Shown here: piece after piece, positions 14,362-23,278 of the stretch | Position numbering within the stretch: position 1 is the first letter of the stretch | How the letters are laid out: the number at the start of each line of letters is the position of its first letter | Assembly (NCBI GenBank): GCA_020832285.1 | Contig: JAFIFB010000125.1 | Span: forward strand, 1 to 34,222 | Origin: Balneolaceae bacterium | GTDB lineage: Bacteria > Bacteroidota > Rhodothermia > Balneolales > Balneolaceae | Direction: 5' to 3' | DNA: 34,222 bases | Notes under the pieces: model-generated | The model's database searches: none | What the model was told of the DNA's origin: nothing | The model's input: only the letters and a program-made list of their open reading frames with translations | Made by a program: the position numbers and the translations under genes

Positions 14362-16644
14362 TTACTCAGATAACCGTTTGGCAAGAGCCGCTTTTAAAGT
14401 CCAGTGTTTGTGCTGCTTACCGCGGATCATCACCACGTTAATATTATCTTTTTTGGCAACCCGAGCAGCAACAGATCCATACAATATTTTGGCAAATGTA
14501 CTCTGTTCTGAAATTCCAAAAAATACGGTATTAAACGATTCGACAGCCTCGTTTATCGCCAGCTCAATGTTGTTACTGACAAGCACTTTGGCCTCATATC
14601 CATCAGCAGGAATTCCAGCCTTTTCTGCAAGTGATGCGATCACCTCGCGGCCTTCTTCTTCAGGGTCAGTCATTTCTCCATCCTTCTGCTGAGATGGCCT
14701 TTGAACATTCATTAGAGTGAGTTTTTGGTTATCGAGCAGTGCAAACTCATAGGCGCGTTGTATGGCTTTCGGTGAGTGGGGCCCCGGCCCGGCAAGGGCT
14801 AAAACAGATCCCCGGTCTTCTCTCTTAAAGTTGACCAGAGTTACATCACACGGTGCTAATTTGATGATGGGATCCAGATTGGAACCGAAAATATAGTTAC
14901 GATGATAATCCTGTGGATTCCATCCAATCACGAGCTGGTCAGCCCCCTGCTGTTCGATATAGGCTAAAACCGATTTAAAGATACTTCGTCCGATAATCAC
15001 CCGGGTTTTCAGATCCACACCCAGTTCCGAACAGATCTCCCTTCCCACCTCCAGAAGCTCCCGTTGTTTCTCAATCTGTTCATATTCGAACTGTAAATTT
15101 TGTTCGAGCGAGGTTTGCACCGGTACTTTTATAATATTCAGTGCCAGCACCTGTGGCCTGGCCTCCCCGCGATGGTATTGGGCACTCGCAGCCGCCAGCC
15201 TTAGCAAGTCTGCCTGTGTTTTAGGATTCGCAACGGAAACAGCAACCCGGTAGAGTGCCTCTCCATCCTCATCCACAGGTTTGGTTTCTATGGACGATCT
15301 CACAATTGCATCTCCTACCAGGTTATCATCTGAAATATGTTTACTTGAGTAGAAAAAGTACCAGGCACATGCCAGAAAAATGATACCTATTCCAATCAGG
15401 ATAACGGCTACATCCATTTGCGATATTACAACGAAGGAGAGCAAAACTCCGAGAATAGGCAGTATCGGGAAGAGTATGGAAGGTATTTTAAAATCGGGTT
15501 TGTAGTATTCAGGCTGTGCCTTTCGAATGACGATGACCGCAACGTGAACCAGAGCATACGATATCAGAAAGCTGAAGCTCGCAACTTCTGCCAAGAGAGC
15601 TACAATCTGCTCAACCTGGAGGCCAAGGGCAACCAACAGAGCGGTGATACCGCCAGTAGCCAAAACGGCACGGTGCGGTGTGCGAAACTTCTTGTGTGTA
15701 GCATTCATCCAGTCGTTCACCTGTTTGTCGCGCCCCATGGCAAAAACTACCCGGGCTGCGGAGAGTACGGATGAATTAGCGCTGGATATCGCCGCAACGG
15801 CAGCGGCAAAAATGATGGCTACCACACCAACTGTACCCATGCTGATGAGTGCGACATCAGAAACGGGAACGAGTGAATCGGCAAGATTAGCATAAGGAAC
15901 CACACCTGTGGTAACAATCATGACCATGACATATAGAATCGTCACCAGCACAACAGATAAGATCATGGTTAGAGGGATGATTTTACCCGGATTTTTTATC
16001 TCCTCGGCAACGGTGGCAATAATCTCAAATCCCAAAAACGTGACGAATACGATTCCGGTTGTGGCCATAATACCGCTCGCACCCATCGGAGCGAATGGCT
16101 GGAGGTTGTCGAGATCAACATAAAAGTATCCAAATCCCAAAAAGGCGAGAATAATCAGCGTCAAAACACCGATGGTCCAGTTCTGGAATTTGCCAGACTC
16201 TTCAGTGCCCATATAATTTACCCCTACCAGGAAGGTTAAACCAATCAAACCAAAGAGCACGACCAGAAATCTGCCATCGAGAAACTCAATACCGCCAACG
16301 ATGTATTGTCCGAAACCGATCATGTAAAAGGCACTTGCAAACATCAGTCCGGTCCACATTCCCCAGCCCACAATGCTTCCCAGGAATCCGCCAAGGGCAC
16401 GGTTCACATAGTGATAGCTTCCGCCGGCGACCGGCATTCCGGTGGCAAGTTCTGAAAGGGAGATCGCTGCGAGAAGGGCTACAACTCCTGCAATGGCAAA
16501 GGCGAGTGAACTGGCAGGACCCGCATTGGCTGCTGCGACTCCCGGCAGGATAAAAATTCCGGCACCGATCATGGCGCCTGCTCCCAGCGACATCGCTTCA
16601 AGAAAACCTATGTTTCGGGCCAGCTCACTTTTTTCGGGGGCCAT
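14362..16644 (-). CDS. APC-superfamily permease fused to two universal stress protein domains
   Basis: The 760-residue protein is an amino-acid/polyamine/organocation transporter with a cytoplasmic tail. The membrane part (about 1-430) starts with the family signature GAGAMIGAGIFILPG (21-35) and contains about a dozen hydrophobic helices. The tail (about 455-755) has two UspA-type domains. The first ends VIGWNPQDYHRNYIFGSNLDPII...CDVTLV and the second ends FGISEQSTFAKILYGSVAARVAKKDNINVVMI; both have the conserved GS before the last helix. Usp domains bind ATP/AMP in many relatives and may gate transport in response to energy state. Substrate unknown, possibly amino acids. It starts at ATG 16644, faces away from the following cupin, and is not in an operon. 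Confidence 0.9.
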   Translation of the reverse strand: MAPEKSELARNIGFLEAMSLGAGAMIGAGIFILPGVAAANAGPASSLAFAIAGVVALLAAISLSELATGMPVAGGSYHYVNRALGGFLGSIVGWGMWTGLMFASAFYMIGFGQYIVGGIEFLDGRFLVVLFGLIGLTFLVGVNYMGTEESGKFQNWTIGVLTLIILAFLGFGYFYVDLDNLQPFAPMGASGIMATTGIVFVTFLGFEIIATVAEEIKNPGKIIPLTMILSVVLVTILYVMVMIVTTGVVPYANLADSLVPVSDVALISMGTVGVVAIIFAAAVAAISSANSSVLSAARVVFAMGRDKQVNDWMNATHKKFRTPHRAVLATGGITALLVALGLQVEQIVALLAEVASFSFLISYALVHVAVIVIRKAQPEYYKPDFKIPSILFPILPILGVLLSFVVISQMDVAVILIGIGIIFLACAWYFFYSSKHISDDNLVGDAIVRSSIETKPVDEDGEALYRVAVSVANPKTQADLLRLAAASAQYHRGEARPQVLALNIIKVPVQTSLEQNLQFEYEQIEKQRELLEVGREICSELGVDLKTRVIIGRSIFKSVLAYIEQQGADQLVIGWNPQDYHRNYIFGSNLDPIIKLAPCDVTLVNFKREDRGSVLALAGPGPHSPKAIQRAYEFALLDNQKLTLMNVQRPSQQKDGEMTDPEEEGREVIASLAEKAGIPADGYEAKVLVSNNIELAINEAVESFNTVFFGISEQSTFAKILYGSVAARVAKKDNINVVMIRGKQHKHWTLKAALAKRLSE

Positions 16645-17234
16645 GTACTGCCAGTAATTTGATTAGATTAAAACTTTATGAGTATATGCAATTGTCTGCA
16701 GAAAATAAAAATTGGCATTTGAGAATTTTTATGATTCTGGTTTTCTGAAGGTAAACTTGGAAAGATGAAGGTGCGGGTTGCGGGATACTGGACACTGGTA
16801 GCTGGTTTGGATTTTTTGGAAATTGTGAATTGTCAACTGCCTACTGCCCCTGTCAACTTTTTACGATTCAGGTTGCGAGTTTCGGGATACTGGGTGCAGG
16901 TAGCTGGTTTGGTATTTGAAAATTGAAATTTGTGATTTTGTCTTTGAAACTTCAAACGGTGTCTATCATTAGTATAGCTTGACCGCAATAAACCCGACCA
17001 CTATCCCTGTGCCTTGAAGCCTGAAAAGGTTGCGCTAAACCTCTCCATAAGCTATACTGCTTGTGAACAAGTTGTTGGCGTTACATTCGGGTTAACAGGA
17101 TTGATAGCCGGCCAGTATTTGAATAAAAAGTAACATTTCTGGTGTTGAGAGGGGGTTTTGGGTAAATAGAAGAAAATGGCAATTATCCAATACTGCCTAA
17201 GAGACAACCGCTAAAAAAAATTAAAATCATAATC
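16645..17234. other. Intergenic DNA with a duplicated GGTTGCGGG-type repeat and a long-range inverted repeat
   Basis: No gene is seen. 16773-16810 and 16871-16912 are imperfect copies of a sequence with the parts GGTTGCGGG, GGGATACTGG and GGTAGCTGGTTTGG; GGTTGCGGG recurs at 34201-34222. Further on, AGTATAGCTT (16971-16980) is exactly inverted as AAGCTATACT (17049-17058) around 68 nt. After this, a short frame ending GQYLNKK-stop near 17133 could be a gene remnant, but I cannot identify it. Confidence 0.6.
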
Positions 17235-17792
17235 ATGCCAATAAAAGGACAAATATCTGCCAACCCGACAAATGGAGATTCATATGAATTTCTTGAAACT
17301 GCCAGGGACACTGACGGTAAACGTATAACATTGAAAGCAACGATTCAGAGCAAAGGGCAACTTGTACCTAAACATTTTCACGTTTTTCAAGACGAAACTT
17401 TTGAAGTTATTTCAGGGCAGCTGACTATTTGGTTAGACGGAAAAACAAGAACATTATCTTCGGGAGAAAAAATCACCTTGCTCAAAAACATTCCCCACAA
17501 CCATTTTAACAATGAAGATGAACCGTTGTGTTATATCCATACAGTCACACCAGCATTAGACTTTGACTTTTTAATAGAAAACTTAATTGGACTTGCCGCT
17601 GATGGTAAAAGTAAAGATGGAAAATATGGCTTGATTCAAGAGTTAGTGACACTTAAATACCTTGACAGTAAAACGTTTCTTGCAGACATTCCAATAGGTG
17701 TTCAAAAAATATTAATGAATACCATCGCACCTATTGCAAGGTTATTCGGTTATCGTGCTATTTATAAAAAATATTCAAAGATTGAAAAATAG
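17235..17792 (+). CDS. Cupin-domain protein
   Basis: The 185-residue protein has a full cupin motif 1, GQLVPKHFHVFQDETFEVISG (41-61, with H47, H49, E54), and a second-motif His pair in IPHNHFNNE (H88/H90). It therefore keeps a complete metal-binding set, unlike the cupin at 6727. The C-terminal third is helical (FLADIPIGVQKILMNTIAPIARLFGYRAIYKKY) and hydrophobic enough to lie against a membrane or partner. Codon use is AT-rich compared with the permease and the QEGLA operon, which may mean recent arrival. It starts at ATG 17235. Function unknown; single-cupin proteins of this size are often described as quercetin-dioxygenase-like. Confidence 0.8.
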   Translation: MPIKGQISANPTNGDSYEFLETARDTDGKRITLKATIQSKGQLVPKHFHVFQDETFEVISGQLTIWLDGKTRTLSSGEKITLLKNIPHNHFNNEDEPLCYIHTVTPALDFDFLIENLIGLAADGKSKDGKYGLIQELVTLKYLDSKTFLADIPIGVQKILMNTIAPIARLFGYRAIYKKYSKIEK

Positions 17793-18471
17793 CTGCTGCT
17801 GTTTATCAAGCGTTGCAGGCAAATTCAACTATTTTATGATAAAGTTAGCGCTATGCCCCCGGCCCTTCCTTTCATAATATAAGTGGGGGGAGAACCTTTA
17901 GCTCTCTCACACCTTTACAGTTGACACGACACTAACTCAAATTCCTATAGATCTTAAAAATCGACCTTAATGGCTCGTAACCAACGATTTGTAGTGCTAC
18001 ACCAATAATATTCAAAAATCTCAATACATTTTATTTTTGAAAAGTTAACCCATTTTTTGATTTTGAAATCAATTTTATCGACCTCACTTAAACTGTCCTT
18101 TTGGCTTGACCCAAAAGGACCAAAAAGTCAAGCCCCGACGGCGGTCGGGGTTGACGGCGGGCTTTTCATCGACGCGGCACCCTTTTCCCCGGGTAATGGT
18201 CCATCACACTCATTGACCGTAATCAAAGATCCGGCCGGTATAAAATGCTGCCATAGCGTCGCTGAAAACACCCTGATCCCGCCAACCGATTCAAGGCCGG
18301 TTAAAATATTTCTCAAACGATTTTCACTTACTTAAATTCATAAGTTATTATTTTGAATAATCTAATTTAGCTAAAATCTAAAATATTGGAGTAACTTTTT
18401 ATTTTTTTGTAGCCACTACATCACTATAATTCGGAACTTGAGCTAAGTTAAAAAACACGATACAAGGTTTT
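17793..18471. other. 679-nt intergenic region with modular repeats (copy 3)
   Basis: No gene is seen. TTGACACGACACTAA at 17921-17935 matches, inverted, the left end of the element at 4257-4380. The interval 18039-18117 is an inverted match to 7478-7551. A hairpin, TTGGCTTGACCC with its partner GGACCAAAAAGTCAAG, lies at about 18100-18136, and a second, CCCCGACGG/CGGTCGGGG, at about 18136-18151. The end CCCGCCAACCGATTCAAGG (18278-18296) with following AT-rich DNA to 18350 matches 6587-6655. Confidence 0.7.
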
Positions 18472-18978
18472 ATGAAAATTAAAGCGATCTCTCTCGGATT
18501 AATCTTGCTGGTAGTTGGTTGCAATTCAGAACAGCAGGATGTAACGGAGACAGATGATGCAATTGAGAATAATGAAAGTGATTCTGTGAGTTCGGTGATT
18601 TATGATCCATCAGAAGCAATTTGGAGTTATGAACAGAACCAACAGACCCGGGAACTTGAAGTAAAACAAATACGGCCGGTTGACAGAGATACCTTAACGG
18701 GTGAGACTTTAGAGAAAATCATTAATAGAACATGGCCAAGAGTACAGATAAAATTTATTGGAACTTCAAACGATACGGTATTTATATCCATTCCGGACAG
18801 TGAAGTAATGACACAACAAATGGGATCAGCGGGTGCGGAGAGTTTTATGGTTACAACAACCTATTCGTTCACGGAATTAAGAGGGATTGATTACGTTTCG
18901 TTCGGCTTTGAAGAAGGTGACCATGGCGTTCCGGGGGTTTATCACCGGCATTCATGGGATAAGAATAATGATCAATAA
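18472..18978 (+). CDS. Hypothetical lipoprotein
   Basis: The 168-residue protein starts at ATG 18472 with a lipoprotein signal peptide (MKIKAISLGLILLVVGC, Cys17), then an acidic, Asn/Ser-rich linker to about residue 45. The folded part, WSYEQNQQTRELEVKQIRPV ... RVQIKFIGTSNDTVFISIPD ... ATTYSFTELRGIDYVSFGFEEGDHGVPGVYHR, looks to me like a family of Bacteroidota exported proteins with the pattern 'ELxGIxYVxFxFxEGDHxxPG'. That pattern recalls GerMN-type folds, but I cannot name a function. It stands about 175 nt before the amidohydrolase gene and could share its transcript, with no direct evidence. Confidence 0.75.
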   Translation: MKIKAISLGLILLVVGCNSEQQDVTETDDAIENNESDSVSSVIYDPSEAIWSYEQNQQTRELEVKQIRPVDRDTLTGETLEKIINRTWPRVQIKFIGTSNDTVFISIPDSEVMTQQMGSAGAESFMVTTTYSFTELRGIDYVSFGFEEGDHGVPGVYHRHSWDKNNDQ

Positions 18979-19153
18979 AAAATAATTGATGTAACAGTTA
19001 TCGGGGAAGATTTTAGGATATTGTTGCATAGATTCGTTTCTATGCTGAAAGAGTGAGAGATAGAAGTTTCAAGAGAGCAGGTTTGTTAATGCAGACTAAC
19101 AAGTAGTTATTAAAAATTAAGAATTTAAGAGAGAATTAGTTTTCTGGAGTTAA

Positions 19154-19966
19154 ATGATGCCCAGTAATTCATACCGTTTTTATGCCGGGGAAGGCCCGGT
19201 TGTTGCTGTTGCACTCCATAGCGGTCATGTTGTTCGTAGCGATCTCAAGTCCCACTTCAATCTCAGTAATTCGGAACGGTTGCGAGAAGAAGATCCTCAT
19301 ACAGATATCCTCACAGCTATTGTCCCTGCGCGTATTGTTGTCCGCAAATCCCGGTTCGAAGTAGATCTGAACCGTGAACGCAGTTTAGCCGTTTACCGTA
19401 CCCCGGAGGATGCATGGGGCCTCAAAGTCTGGAAAGAAAAACCGGATGAAGAAGAGGTAGAGAAATCTCTGGCCATATATGACAAATTTTATGCAGATTC
19501 GAAGGTATTTCTCAAGGGTATTATCCTCAAGTATGGTTACGTTGTGGTTTTTGACATTCACTCCTATAACCATATGCGTGAGGGGCCGCATGCTGAGCCG
19601 GCCGATCCAGCTGCCAATCCCGATGTAAACCTGGGCACAGAAAATCTGAACAGGGATGTATGGGGGCAGGTTGTAGACGGGCTGGCTGAAGACCTTCGGT
19701 CGTTTGAATACCCGGGAGGTCAACTTATAGTGGGGGAAAATATCCGGTTCAAGGGTGGTCATTATTCACGCTGGATAGAGCAGCAATTCGGCGACCAGAG
19801 CTGTGCCATTGCAGTTGAGTTTAAAAAAATCTTTATGGATGAATGGACTCATGAATATGATCCGGTAAAAGTGAGTGCACTTTTCAATGCCCTGAATTAT
19901 GCCCTCCCGGCAGTGTTGATTCACAGTAACAATATTGCAGTAGAGCGTGCAGGAGTATTGAAATGA
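19154..19966 (+). CDS. N-formylglutamate amidohydrolase-family protein
   Basis: The 270-residue protein has the fold markers of the family: HSGH (22-25) in VVAVALHSGHVV, RFEVDLNR (67-74), DIHSYNH (134-140) and GGHYSRWIEQQFG (201-213). The His and Asp/Glu residues of these motifs would bind the catalytic Zn. Known members release formate from N-formylglutamate in histidine breakdown, but no hut genes are near. It is instead translationally coupled (ATGA overlap at 19963-19966) to the QEGLA peptidase and followed by an ATP-grasp ligase, which points to a different N-acyl-glutamate or glutamyl-peptide substrate. ATG 19154 and ATG 19157 are both possible starts. No signal peptide. Confidence 0.8.
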   Translation: MMPSNSYRFYAGEGPVVAVALHSGHVVRSDLKSHFNLSNSERLREEDPHTDILTAIVPARIVVRKSRFEVDLNRERSLAVYRTPEDAWGLKVWKEKPDEEEVEKSLAIYDKFYADSKVFLKGIILKYGYVVVFDIHSYNHMREGPHAEPADPAANPDVNLGTENLNRDVWGQVVDGLAEDLRSFEYPGGQLIVGENIRFKGGHYSRWIEQQFGDQSCAIAVEFKKIFMDEWTHEYDPVKVSALFNALNYALPAVLIHSNNIAVERAGVLK

Positions 19967-21894
19967 AAAAGTCCCAGGCTTCAAATAAACCTATTGAAGA
20001 GATAATCGCGGATGTCACTCAAAAGCTGAAGGAGGGGAAAGAGTTGCGAATGGAATTACCGGATGGCGGTTTGCTTCACTTTGATCGTCCACTTCCCTTT
20101 TTGGTGGTGTTTCGTGAGTCGGAGAATGAGGATAACAGGGCAGTTAGCCTGTTGGTACGCTCCCAGACCTCTTTTTTGATTGCTCCGGCCAGCAGCAAGC
20201 CGGCAAACCTGAAGGCACTCGTACATGCGATCGCCAAAACAATTTCCAAGAAAAGTGGTGCATTTTTGATCATTGAGCTTTGGGCCAAAAAATCCAAACC
20301 CAAATCCGGAGAGACTTCTCAGGCTGGTGATGGCGAATCTGCGGACGTATCAACGAAAGCAGAATCTGCGGCAGACTTTCACATACGGGCTCCGTCTAAA
20401 GTTTCCTATTCAAGTGTGGACTCACTCAAGAAAAATCTGAAGAATATCCGAATTGAATATAAAAATGCAACTGCAGAGATTGCCCTGGATGATCGCCACC
20501 CTCCGGGGCTTGAAAAATTGCTTGAAGCGGATGATCTCAAAGAACTGGGAGCCCTGCTGATCGGACTGGAGATCCGGCCGTTTTATATCAACCCTGAATC
20601 AGGTACTCCATATCCGCTTCTACTCAGAAAACTTGCCCGGGAGCTCTCTACTGCGCTGAAAAGGACATTCTTCGAATTCGTCAGGGTACAAACAAACCTG
20701 GAGGTTTCGCATTTTCATATGCTGGGACGCCGTATTATGACGCCTCCGGCCCGCGAAATAGACGCTAAACTGGCCAAAATCGACGACAGTTTCAGTTTTC
20801 TGCTGCTGCTGACACCCATAAATATTCAGGAAGCCTGGTTGTACTTCAAAGAAAATAATTACAGGAAAAAGCCTGCATTCCATTATCGGTTGATGTCGGA
20901 AGACCCGGAGATCCTCAAGCGAGAGCTCTACAATTTATCAATTGATCGCGTAGAAGACCCGACCCTGGAGTTTATGTTCAGGGAAAAAAGGAGCGAGCTC
21001 GACAAAATGCTGACCTTACTTACGGAGCGTGGAAAGCCCGAGTTCATGCCGGGAAGTATGCAGTATTACGGGCCGCTTGATGAATCGGTGACCAAACTTG
21101 CTGCAGAACTGTTGACGGCCATTCCCTCAAATTCTGATAGTAGTGAGAGCAGCATTATAATGCCGGAGGAATTTGCCGTAATGGCCCGAAAAGAGATCGA
21201 TCACTACCGCAGTCAATATGAGCACATTAATGCCGAGGTATGCGTGCAGGACGATATCGCCGGATTGCTCGTCACGAACGGGAATTTATATATAGGTACG
21301 GATGCCCGCATCTCAACTGTGAGGGCAGAGGCATTGATACAGCATGAAGTGGGTACCCATATTCTGACCTATTACAACGGCCGGGCCCAGCCACTCAAGC
21401 TGCTCTATTGCGGACTTCCCCGTTACGAAGAACTGCAGGAGGGCCTTGCGGTGCTAAGTGAATATCTTGTCGGCGGGCTAACGGCGAGCCGTCTTCGGCT
21501 TTTGGCTGCAAGGGTTATTACCGTTCAGGCGATTATGCGTGGTGCAGGCTTCGTCGAAACGTTTCATATTCTGCATGAAGATCACGGATTTGATTCCATG
21601 CAGGCATTCACTATTACGATGCGTGTATACCGCGGGGGAGGACTTACCAAAGATGCGATCTATCTGAAAGGCCTGATGCGTGTTCTTAAATGGCTGGAAG
21701 ATGGTAATGAACTTGAGCCACTTTTGATCGGGAAAATCCGTGAAGACTATGTGCCGCTCATTAATGAGCTGCTATACCGGCGCATGCTTCTGCCTGCACC
21801 ACTTAGTCCGCGCTACCTGGAATTTCCGGGAGTCAGGTCGAAACTTAAGCAGCTAAAAAAAGGATCATCCGTTTTAGACCTGCTGCAAGGATAA
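19963..21894 (+). CDS. QEGLA-motif metallopeptidase (DUF1704, MATCAP-like tyrosine/glutamate carboxypeptidase family)
   Basis: The 643-residue protein carries the zinc site HEVGTH (461-466) in EALIQHEVGTHILTYYNG and, about 30 residues on, YEELQEGLAVLSEYL with E493 as third ligand. These define the 'flavohemoglobin expression-modulating QEGLA motif' family, whose eukaryotic relatives (MATCAP) remove the C-terminal tyrosine of tubulin. Bacterial members have no established substrate. The first 130 residues form an extra domain (LRMELPDGGLLHFDRPLPFLVVFR) followed by a low-complexity linker (SKPKSGETSQAGDGESADVSTK, roughly 105-130). Cytoplasmic; no signal peptide. It overlaps the upstream amidohydrolase by 4 nt, and the ATP-grasp gene follows 42 nt downstream. 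Confidence 0.88.
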   Translation: MKKSQASNKPIEEIIADVTQKLKEGKELRMELPDGGLLHFDRPLPFLVVFRESENEDNRAVSLLVRSQTSFLIAPASSKPANLKALVHAIAKTISKKSGAFLIIELWAKKSKPKSGETSQAGDGESADVSTKAESAADFHIRAPSKVSYSSVDSLKKNLKNIRIEYKNATAEIALDDRHPPGLEKLLEADDLKELGALLIGLEIRPFYINPESGTPYPLLLRKLARELSTALKRTFFEFVRVQTNLEVSHFHMLGRRIMTPPAREIDAKLAKIDDSFSFLLLLTPINIQEAWLYFKENNYRKKPAFHYRLMSEDPEILKRELYNLSIDRVEDPTLEFMFREKRSELDKMLTLLTERGKPEFMPGSMQYYGPLDESVTKLAAELLTAIPSNSDSSESSIIMPEEFAVMARKEIDHYRSQYEHINAEVCVQDDIAGLLVTNGNLYIGTDARISTVRAEALIQHEVGTHILTYYNGRAQPLKLLYCGLPRYEELQEGLAVLSEYLVGGLTASRLRLLAARVITVQAIMRGAGFVETFHILHEDHGFDSMQAFTITMRVYRGGGLTKDAIYLKGLMRVLKWLEDGNELEPLLIGKIREDYVPLINELLYRRMLLPAPLSPRYLEFPGVRSKLKQLKKGSSVLDLLQG

Positions 21895-21936
21895 ATATTT
21901 ATAAAATAGATCAACAATTAAAAAACCGAGAGAGAA

Positions 21937-22983
21937 ATGAGAATCGCACTAATCATCAATGATATTGAAACTGAAAAATCAGTATATACGTCTGTTTACC
22001 TGGGGCTGAATATGCATAACCAGGGCCACGAAGTTTATTTTACCGGTGTCGGCGACCTGGTATACTATCCGGACGGCCATATGGGGGCAACAGCAAAAAG
22101 GGCTCCCGGTAATAAATACAAAACCACAGATACCTATTTACAGGCAATCAAAGGTGATAAGGCAATCGTGGAAAAAGTAACGGCGACCGATTTAGATGTG
22201 CTGCTGCTGCGCAACGATCCCGCCTCAGAATCCGTCGGTCGGGGATGGGCTAAAAACGCCGCTTTGATTTTCGGTCAGCTTGCCCTCAGGCATGGTGTGA
22301 TCGTCCTTAATGATCCCAACAGTCTGTCGGAAGCGGTTAACAAGATGTATTTCCAGCATTTTCCTGAATCCGTGCGGCCACGGACACTCATCACGCGAGA
22401 CCCGAAAGAGATCCATAAATTTCATGAAGAACAGGGTGGCAGTATGATCGTGAAACCGCTTCAGGGCTCCGGCGGTGCAGGTGTTTTCATGGTAAAAGAA
22501 GATGATGCGGTAAACCTGAACCAGATGATCGAGGCGATAAGCCGCGACGGATATGTAATTGCCCAGGAATATTTACCGAAAGCCACAGATGGTGATGTGC
22601 GGTTATTCGTGGTAAATGGTAAAGCGCTTAAATGGAAGGGGAAATACGCCGCGATCCGCCGTGTAAATAAAAACGAGGATATGCGCAGCAACATGTCGGC
22701 CGGCGGATCAGCCGAGAAGGTAAAAATAGATGATACGATGCTTGAAATCGTCGATATAATCCGGCCTAAACTTGTGCTTGACGGTATGTTCATGGTTGGG
22801 CTCGATATCGTAGGCGATAAGCTTATGGAGATTAATGTATTTAGTCCCGGAGGGCTGCAGGGTGCAAGTAAACTGGAAGGTGTGGATTTTTCAATCCCTG
22901 TAATCCGTGCGATCGAAAACAAGGTTCAGTATCGAAAAGAATACGCAGATCAATTCAACAATAAGCTCCTGGCTACGATTTAA
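21937..22983 (+). CDS. GshB/RimK-like ATP-grasp ligase
   Basis: The 348-residue protein joins an N-terminal pre-ATP-grasp Rossmann-like domain (MRIALIINDIETEKSVYTSV, LDVLLLRNDPASESV) to an ATP-grasp domain: GGSMIVKPLQGSGGAGVFMV (adenine/phosphate-binding Lys), IAQEYLPKATDGDVRLFVVNGKAL and GLDIVGDKLMEINVFSPGGLQ (Mg-binding Glu and Asn). The 'DGDVR' and 'EINV-SPGG' signatures are closest to glutathione synthetase GshB. No gamma-glutamylcysteine ligase is present, so the product is probably not glutathione itself but an amide or peptide bond on another carboxylate. It is third in the operon with an N-formylglutamate amidohydrolase-like enzyme and a carboxypeptidase-type enzyme. A hairpin (22992-23013) lies after the stop. 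Confidence 0.85.
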   Translation: MRIALIINDIETEKSVYTSVYLGLNMHNQGHEVYFTGVGDLVYYPDGHMGATAKRAPGNKYKTTDTYLQAIKGDKAIVEKVTATDLDVLLLRNDPASESVGRGWAKNAALIFGQLALRHGVIVLNDPNSLSEAVNKMYFQHFPESVRPRTLITRDPKEIHKFHEEQGGSMIVKPLQGSGGAGVFMVKEDDAVNLNQMIEAISRDGYVIAQEYLPKATDGDVRLFVVNGKALKWKGKYAAIRRVNKNEDMRSNMSAGGSAEKVKIDDTMLEIVDIIRPKLVLDGMFMVGLDIVGDKLMEINVFSPGGLQGASKLEGVDFSIPVIRAIENKVQYRKEYADQFNNKLLATI

Positions 22984-23278
22984 CCGGGCTATTTTGCCTG
23001 TAATTTCAGGAAAATACAAGAGTCTGAAAGCCTAAGAAATTCCAGTCCAAGGTATAATAAGTATTTAGCGGATCGAATTTAACAACCTGAGAGCACCCAC
23101 CTGATCTGTCAGCGTTGTGAACCAAAAATAATTCCCATTGACACTGATCCCGAAGCGAAAGTGCCACAAGGCGCTAAACAGAGTCTTGGTCCGTTCAAGC
23201 AGGTGGTTGGATGTTAAACACGGAATGAAATCTGAACATACATTCGGGAGAAACCGACTGTAATTGTTTTTCAATAAC

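Noticed and set aside
16971-17830. Integron cassette carrying the cupin gene between two attC-like sites
   Set aside because: Sequences such as GTTGGCGTTAC (left) and CAAGCGTTGCAGG (right) looked suggestive, but they do not fit GTTRRRY/RYYYAAC pairs and no integrase is present.
22992-23013. Rho-independent terminator after the ATP-grasp gene
   Set aside because: A hairpin (TTTTGCCTG/CAGGAAAA) is present but no T-run follows, so I could not support an intrinsic terminator.
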